Assembly: GCA_012845835.1 (NCBI GenBank)
Contig: JABAKD010000021.1
Coordinates: 14,531,935 to 14,595,934 of the forward strand
Reading direction: 5' to 3'
Origin: Undaria pinnatifida
Lineage: Eukaryota > Sar > Phaeophyceae > Laminariales > Alariaceae
Length of the DNA: 64,000 bases
Of this stretch, positions 58,145 to 64,000 are shown piece after piece. The translations under genes were made by a program, and so were the position numbers. The notes below the pieces were generated by a model. That model saw only the letters and a program-made list of their open reading frames with translations. It was not told the origin of the DNA and did not search any database. Every line of letters starts with the position of its first letter. The stretch's first letter is position 1.

Positions 58145-58970
58145 TGAGAATTTTCCCAATATTAAAGACATGGACCTTAATGGTGGCGTGTTGGGCATCT
58201 CACACACCCAATAGTCGCAGTTCCCAACAGCGCCCCCCCACCAACTGCTGGACGACACCTACCCACACGCGCCCTACGTGGTGAACCAGAGGAGGAGGCC
58301 GGCAAAGAAATACACCGCGTCTGTAACCCGCGGATCGCCAAGAAGCAAAAGGCACCCGACTCCTCGAATCAGCCTAAGCTTGGTTGCTTCAGTTGTTCGT
58401 GTCTCTGCGTTGCTGTTGTAATTTCTCCTGCGTGTTTTGAACCCATGTTACACGGCCCGCCGGACAAAACATAATTGATGTGCCTCATTCAGTACCTTTG
58501 GGCGTGGTTTCGGTGGTCTGCCTGCACTGACGGATAAAAAATTGATTTGACCGCAGAAGGCTCGGCGACCCTTGGATAACCAGGTGTCGTTTCATGTGTT
58601 TCATTCGGATACTGCTGCACACAAATGCTCAACCACGAGGTGTGCGGCTGTACACAGCGTTACTCGCATGTACAGTGTAACAGCGCATGCTCGAGTGTAG
58701 ATCCAATGAACCGCTGTCGATATCGTGAACATCGAAATTCTTTTTCGATATAATGGCAGTATTGCCAATATTGGCCTTGCAATAGATGTAGTGGCATTAG
58801 CGCCATTATATCGAAAAGTGGCACTGCCCCGAATGGTGGCACCTTTTGGTCTTGCACTAACAACTATATAGGACCACCTACTGTATAAAAAATTGTACCT
58901 GGTATACTAAAAGAAAGAAAAAAAAAAATAGCTGGGGACCTTTTTTCTCATGCTCATGACTCGACATTTG
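58145..58970. other. Unassigned stretch with a hairpin
   Basis: No gene recognised. A hairpin with a perfect 16-bp stem is at 58742-58757/58802-58817 (TTTTCGATATAATGGC). Confidence 0.5.
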
Positions 58971-58974
58971 AAGG

Positions 58975-59050
58975 AACCGCCCAAAAACCGTGCGGAACCG
59001 TGACCCTATGGCACCGTTCAGGGGTCGATAAAGACCGCGGGTTCCTGACG
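58975..59050. repeat. ACCG-motif segment
   Basis: AACCGCCCAAAAACCGTGCGG and GGAACCGTGACCCTATGGCA resemble 33640-33720 (inverted), part of repeat G. Confidence 0.45.
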
Positions 59051-59414
59051 GTTGAAAGTATTTGCACCTGTATAAGATATTGTAGCTGTCGCAAAACGAG
59101 CGACAGCTGATAGATGTAACTGTCGTCAGACGCGTGCGTCCACGGGCCATTGGTTCGTGTGACTGAGAGGGGCACCACGTTTGACTTGCAATTGATTGGT
59201 CGCGCATCTGCAGCACAAACAAGAGGAAATCATTAGTTTCCTTAGGCGGCGTTGAAGACGCCCATGCTCGTGACCTTACCCTCGTGCTCGGTTAGGCGTG
59301 TGTTGTCTGCTGTGCGTGTGGTGTTGACTGCTCTGCGACCGCTGTGCGTGTTGGCGGTCGCTTGTGTGCTCTGTGTGCTCGTGTGTCCCCCTGTGCTGTT
59401 GTGCTCTTTTTTTT

Positions 59415-59675
59415 TTTTCCGTGGTCCGCCACCACAGCACTCATTTTTCTCGTGACCTAGTCTAAATTCAAGTTAAAGCGTACAGACACACAAACACACG
59501 AACTTTTTTTCTCGGAGCAGAGCGCTATTACGGGGGGACCGCAGGTGAGATTTTTCTTCTCGTGTGGTCCGCAACTACAGCACTCATTATTCAGTGACAT
59601 AATCTAAATTTAAGTTAAAGGGTACAAACACACGAACTTTTATTTTCGAGTTGAGCGCTAGTACGGGGGGACCGC
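59415..59675 (+). repeat. Tandem duplication of about 130 bp
   Basis: Two copies (59418 and 59560) of GTGGTCCGC-AC-ACAGCACTCATT ... AGTTAAAG-GTACA ... GGGGGGACCGCAGGTG. Confidence 0.8.
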
Positions 59676-59744
59676 AGGTGGGAATCAGAAATTCGCTTCG
59701 CTCGAATAATCGGTCCAATAGTCAATCGATTTTTGGCGTGATGC

Positions 59745-60005
59745 ATACGGCGGTGCGGTGCGGATCTGATGTCACACCTACGGTGCGAATCAGTGCGCTG
59801 TTCGTATATGGTAGACCCTACGTACGGCTGCGCCGAACGGCACCGAACCGACATGCAAAACAATGCTAGAAAATTCTGAAAAAATGGCCCCAAAAACATT
59901 TCGCCGGCGACAAAGAACCATTTTTTTCGTGTTGCCATCGGCGAGAAAGGCCCGCATATTTGAAAACATGCGCATCCGCTTCATTCCGTGGTGTGCTGAA
60001 CCGAT
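59745..60005 (+). repeat. ACCG-motif repeat G, copy 2
   Basis: Inverted relative of 33283-33570. Shared: ATGGCCCCAAAAACATTTCG-like, GGTGCGGTGCGGATCTGATG, GGTGTGCTGA/TCAGCACACC-type end. Confidence 0.6.
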
Positions 60006-60039
60006 TTTACCACCTGGCTTGACCGCTGGGCATACTCGT

Positions 60040-60420
60040 TGTTGTTCTCGCATTAACTCGCATAATCGATTCCGTGGTCACAGGACAGGCTCAAGTCACT
60101 CTGGAGCTAAGGAACACCCTAGGGAAACACCACAAACAACCCAAGGTGGTACACGAATAAGGAATATATCACAGCTGACGCAATTCATGCCTGAACCAGA
60201 AACGTGTAGAAGTGAAATCGAAACATATAAAAGTGGAATCGGGAGTCAGTCTACGATGTGCCAGGTCGATGCCGGTGCATACGTCTCATGATTCGCACCT
60301 GGAAAAAAGGACTTAAATACCGCTTGCCACCCACGAAAGACTATTATTACTACGTATATATCACACGTAGTATCTATCACTGCGCATACGCACGACAGAC
60401 GCAGTCAACTGGAAAAAGAA
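60040..60420 (+). repeat. Dispersed repeat R1, copy 3
   Basis: Most complete R1 copy. It starts GTTGTTGTTCTCGCATTAAC and continues with GACAGGCTCAAGTCACTCTG, GGTGGTACACGAATAAGG and CACTGCGCATACGCACGACAG. Confidence 0.75.
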
Positions 60421-61610
60421 GCAAAGTACTACCCCCTACTCGCCGGGGCGAGTTCTTTTTCTTGTTACACTGTTTTTTTTGTCATTATTTCGCTGTCAAG
60501 GAAATCTACGCAACATTACAAGTATCATCCTTCGAAGGTAACATATATCATGCATGGCGACGCACCAAGTATCGCAGCAGGAAGATTTCGCGAGGTGATC
60601 TGCGCATTGGCATCAAGCCTGGGGACCACCGCAGCTTTGTAGCCGTGCAAGAGGTTCTGAAGCCTACTCGTGCAGCATACTCGTGGGTAGCGTAGCCTAC
60701 TCGTGGGTGGCGTAGGTTATCTTCGGCCATCCTGAGCCTTACCGAGTCCAGTCCCGTTGGTATCTTTATCTAGCGAGAAGAGCAGCTTCGGCGTCGGCTT
60801 CGATGTTTTTTTTGACGTCAATGAGCCGCACCGGAAATACTCCATTCATCCTGAGTTTGGCGGCGATCGGGCGCCAGACAGCGGCAAAGCTCGTTGTTGA
60901 TGCCCATTCCCGAGCCTTTTTGACGAGCTTGGGGTTCCTTATACCATTGGACTACTGTACGAGCGTATTTGCATCCATCAGCTATTGTTTTATTTTTCCG
61001 CCGTCACCATTACACGTGGCAGCACTAACTTGCAGCACGCTAATAAAAGAATTACCTTCATGGTTTAATTTGGTCTGGATGCGTTCTGTGTTTAGAGCTT
61101 CACACCGTATCATAAAAGGCAACGCAACTACAAATACATGACCAAGTGTCTCCAGCCGTTGGTACTGTGTGATGTGGGCAATCGTTAGCAGGTTCTGTTT
61201 TTTTTATTCTACGGCGTTGCCTCGAACGGAAATGGGACTGTTCCGATGCCACAAACTTGGTGTGATATCTGGCTCTTGATATCTAAAAAAAAATGCGAAG
61301 TACTAATTAGTGTGTCTCGTTGCGGTTGTTGAGATACGGCGATTATGGTGCGATAAGAGGCTTTCACGTGAAATAGTTGAATGCCAACTACTGGCTTCAC
61401 ACTTCGGATGGGTTTGTTTGAACGGCTTTTGTCTCAAGAAATAGCTTTTGCACGTATAGCCTATGTTCACAGCGTCCGTTCGAGGTGACATTGCTTTTAA
61501 AGTGCTGAAAAAAAGAGTCACAACTTCCAGCACTATACATACGCACGAAGTTTACTATACCACGAAAGAAGGTCGTGACAGATATTATATCATGAAAAAT
61601 GTAAATACAA
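60421..61610. other. Stretch with one degraded coding remnant
   Basis: Apart from the minus-strand remnant at 60765-60945, no gene or repeat was recognised. It contains a repeat of GTGGGTAGCGTAGCCTACTC type at about 60660-60710. Confidence 0.4.
60765..60945 (-). pseudogene. Unidentified coding remnant
   Basis: On the minus strand 58 codons read NPKLVKKAREWASTTSFAAV, WRPIAAKLRMNGVFPVRLID and VKKNIEADAEAALLAR before a TAA near 60767. Composition is balanced and looks like real protein, but no family was recognised. An in-frame stop lies 5 codons upstream (TAG, VQ-stop-SNG), where the frame seems to continue with LMDANTLVQ. Probably a dead gene or transposon fragment. Confidence 0.4.
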
Positions 61611-61614
61611 CCCA

Positions 61615-62230
61615 GCTAGGAGATTTAAGATTTTATCGAAACTTATCTTTGCAAGCTGTGTGTGATACAGCGATCCCGCGCATTTCTATGTGTTTCCTCG
61701 TTGAGGATTTTTTTTTTTTTTTTCTTACACTTTTACTTTCTAGCTTCTGGACAAGCCGTGGTCACAGGTGTCGACTTTTCTCCCCCCCTGTTCTTGCCTC
61801 TTCGATTCTTGTCGCGCATAGGGTTCAGCAATCCCAGTGCTCGTTGATTTCTCATGGAGTGTTGCTAACTCGCGCTCTCGCGCTTTCCGCAAGTCAATTG
61901 GTGCTCAAGAAAAAGGTAAAAAAAAATAATGCGAGTATGCACTCGGCAGGGCTCGAACTCACGAAATTGACCTGTACAAGGTTGGAGGATAACCTGATAC
62001 GCCACCGGGGCGACCGGCCTAAGGGTTTAGGCTGCCGACTCCCATTGGAGCTGAGTAGCGTACCTTGTACCAGGGTCATCAGGGTGATATTAATCAATCT
62101 GTGCGCGAAAACTCTAAAAACCGATTTTGAGGGGGACAAATGCCGACACAACTCCGTGGAAAGAAATGCATCAGTTTGTCAAGTGTATCCTTTATATCGT
62201 ATTACCAGTGAGGGGAGGGCGGATTTTTTT
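61615..62230 (+). repeat. Repeat family P, copy 13, split by SINE2
   Basis: The left part (61615-61709) and right part (62031-62230) join in P order (terminal block, then CCGACTCCCATTGGAGCTGA and GCGCGAAAACTCTAAAAACC). Confidence 0.7.
61710..62030 (-). mobile_element. SINE2 copy inserted in repeat P
   Basis: A T16 run (the tail of a minus-strand copy) at 61711 is followed by CTTCTGGACAAGCCGTGGTC, CTCTCGCGCTTTCCGCAAG, GCTCGAACTCACG (B box) and CACCGGGGCGACCGG (head). About 320 bp. Insertion point AGGAT|ATAGGTCGG of P. Confidence 0.75.
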
Positions 62231-62274
62231 TCTCGGGCGTGGGGGCCTGGGCTTGGACAAGATATATATTTTTC

Positions 62275-62400
62275 CGTATAATCCTTGTTGAGGACACACA
62301 ACCCGTAATACCCGCGATCGGAGTATCGCATACAGCTTGCAAATATGAGTTTCGACTTGTAGTAATATTTCCATCTCTCAGCTGGATGGAGTGAAATGTC
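62275..62400 (-). repeat. Repeat family P, terminal arm (copy 14)
   Basis: CCTTGTTGAGGACACACAAC to CTCAGCTGGATGGAGTG. Confidence 0.7.
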
Positions 62401-62434
62401 ATTTTTATAATATATTGATATATATATAATATAT

Positions 62435-62665
62435 GTATGTCAGATTTTGTCCCCGTCAATGACGGGTTTTACAGTTTTCGCGCTCAGACTGACTGACATT
62501 ATTACTGGTACAAGCTACACTGCTGTAGTTGGAAGGGGAGAGTCGCCGACCTATATCCTTGATGCGGACACACACACCCAGTATTACGCGCGATCGGATA
62601 ATCACACAGAGCTTGCAAAGATGAATTTCGACAAAATTTTCTCGATCTCACAGCTGGAGTGTTTT
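62435..62665 (-). repeat. Repeat family P, terminal arm (copy 15)
   Basis: TCAGATTTTGTCCCCGTCAA to GATCTCACAGCTGGAGTG. Confidence 0.75.
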
Positions 62666-62697
62666 CAAAATTTTATAATGTAAATTACAAAAACAAA

Positions 62698-63450
62698 AAT
62701 CCACTCCAGCTGTTAGATCGAATATCTTGTCGAAACGCATCTTTGCAAGCTGTGTGTGGTACTCCGTTCGCGCGTTTTACGGGTTGTTTGTCCTCGTCAA
62801 GGATGTAGGTCGGCGACTCCCCGTGCAACTACAGTGTAGCTATCAGGGTCAACAGGGTCATGTTAATCGGTCTGTGCGCGAAAACTTTGAAACCCGTTGA
62901 TGGGTGGAACAAAATCTGACAATTGTAAAAGGAAATGCATCCTTTTATCTAGTGAATCCTGTAAGTCGAAATACCGGTGAGGAGAAAGCGGAGTTTGTAA
63001 AGACGTGGGGGACTGGTGTTGATCAAAAGAGAGCATGGGTGGGGGGTGGCGGGGGGACCGGGGGGGCAGCTCAATTTGTTCGTGGAAACTATTAATCCCT
63101 CAAGGGTATAAATCTGACAGTTTAGAAAGGATGGACTATTTCATCATTGGGGGGGTAGGGGGGGGGGAAGTCAATCTGTGCGTGAAAACTAAACATCCTT
63201 TTGGAGGGGTAAATGTGACGGTCCAGGAAAGAATGCATCAGTTAATCATGTGTAACCTGCAAGGCGTACAACCCGTGATTGGAAGGCGAAGTCTTCGAGA
63301 GGGAGGGGGTGAAGTGGGGGCTGGCGGAGTTGGGGGGGGGCAGGCTGGAAGGGGAGGGCTTTAAGTCCCATATATCAAGGGGTCTAGGCGATGGTAAGGG
63401 TGGTGGGAAAGGAGGAGGCGTTGAGAGCGGGGGGAGGATTGCGGGAATGC
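62698..63450 (+). repeat. Repeat family P, long copy (copy 16)
   Basis: ATCCACTCCAGCTGTTAGATC begins the copy and G-rich modules follow (GTGGAAACTATTAATCC, GGTAAATGTGACGG). Together with the copies at 62275-62665 it places arms in opposite orientation side by side. Confidence 0.75.
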
Positions 63451-63460
63451 AGCAGCAGTA

Positions 63461-63484
63461 ATATATATATATATATATATATAT
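63461..63484. repeat. (TA)n microsatellite
   Basis: About 12 TA repeats at the end of the P copy, beside SINE2. Confidence 0.9.
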
Positions 63485-63519
63485 TTACAAATCTTTCCAC
63501 ACATAGATATATATGCTTT

Positions 63520-64000
63520 CCAGTTTCTGGATTAATAGTGGTCACTTGTGTCGTCCCTCCTTTCCCGCCGTGCTTGCCTTCAATTTTTGTCACCAATGGA
63601 ATTCGGCAATGCCACTGCTTGTCAATTTTTTAATCATGTATTTTGCTAACTCACGCTCTTGCGCATCATGCAAGTAAATTTGCGCACAGGAAAAAGACTC
63701 AACGAGTATTTGCCAGTACACGCTCGGGGGGGTTCGAACTCACGAGACTGACCTTTAATACCAGGCTCGGGGATAACCTGATAGGCCACCGGGATAAAAT
63801 ATGTGACCGACCTAAAGGGTAGGTGATACTAATATATACCACAGGAAAAACACAGAGTGTTCACCGGCGGTGGGCTGGAATATAATAATTGAAATCATCA
63901 GCCACAGCCCGTTAGCAGTGTCATGTCGCTCCCTAAGAATTGGTTCTTCGGCATGAATGGTTGCATAAAATAATACAAACAGCCCGGTCTAAGCCCTAGT
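63520..64000 (-). mobile_element. SINE2 with upstream block R3 (minus)
   Basis: On the minus strand: block R3 (63815-64000), tRNA-like head (CCGGTGGCCTATCAGGTTAT), B box (GAGTTCGAACCCC), body and tail (AGAAACTGGAAAGC end near 63530). Same arrangement as 31200-31755 in the opposite direction; the end is cut by the window. Confidence 0.6.

Overview
This is eukaryotic nuclear DNA made almost entirely of transposable elements and their debris; no intact host gene was recognised. Two Ty3/gypsy-type elements, a LINE, tRNA-derived SINEs, a tyrosine-recombinase remnant, long G/C homopolymer runs and a 134-bp insert carrying an organelle-type tRNA-Pro all point to a large, repeat-rich genome. A stramenopile alga such as a brown alga fits the coding style and the tRNA, but that is inference, not something the window proves.

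Layout. 1-2541: 3' end of a Ty3/gypsy element (family B). 2548-6425: dispersed repeat R1 (two copies), a broken LINE (3112-4750), SINE1 copies and a 283-bp (CAA)n microsatellite. 6490-9113: foldback-like repeat family P, with the tRNA-Pro insert at 7967-8100. 9332-12340: a 1-kb repeat (D) present as two direct copies and one inverted copy. 12998-26240: a P copy split by a 12.3-kb Ty3/gypsy element (element C, 13750-26080, plus strand). 26260-35150: a tandem duplication, a P copy, a tyrosine-recombinase remnant (27230-27529), an unassigned stretch, more P copies, SINE2 copies and an ACCG-motif repeat. 35200-38905 and 55640-58140 are two inverted copies of repeat E. 39795-41270: another P copy. 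41854-50964: a 9.1-kb Ty3/gypsy element on the minus strand (element B) with 270-bp LTRs, inserted into a SINE2. 52545-53565: a foldback element with arms of about 220 bp. 59415-64000: a tandem duplication, repeats G and R1, nested P and SINE2 copies.

The most interesting content is in elements B and C. Each carries a NADAR (YbiA-like, DUF1768) domain between gag and pol. NADAR proteins are N-glycosidases that act on ADP-ribose-type substrates, and some reverse guanine ADP-ribosylation of DNA in DarT-linked systems. The two integrases and LTRs are clearly different, so the domain seems to be a stable cargo of a retroelement lineage. A role against a host ADP-ribosylation or NAD-based defence is a hypothesis only. 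Element B also has an in-frame 77-residue tandem repeat just before its NADAR domain.

The rest is nested non-coding repeats. Family P covers roughly 9-10 kb in about 15 pieces, and its recurring modules are separated by runs of 10-30 G or C. Insertions of SINE2 into P, of B into SINE2, of C into P and of organelle DNA into P give a relative order of events.
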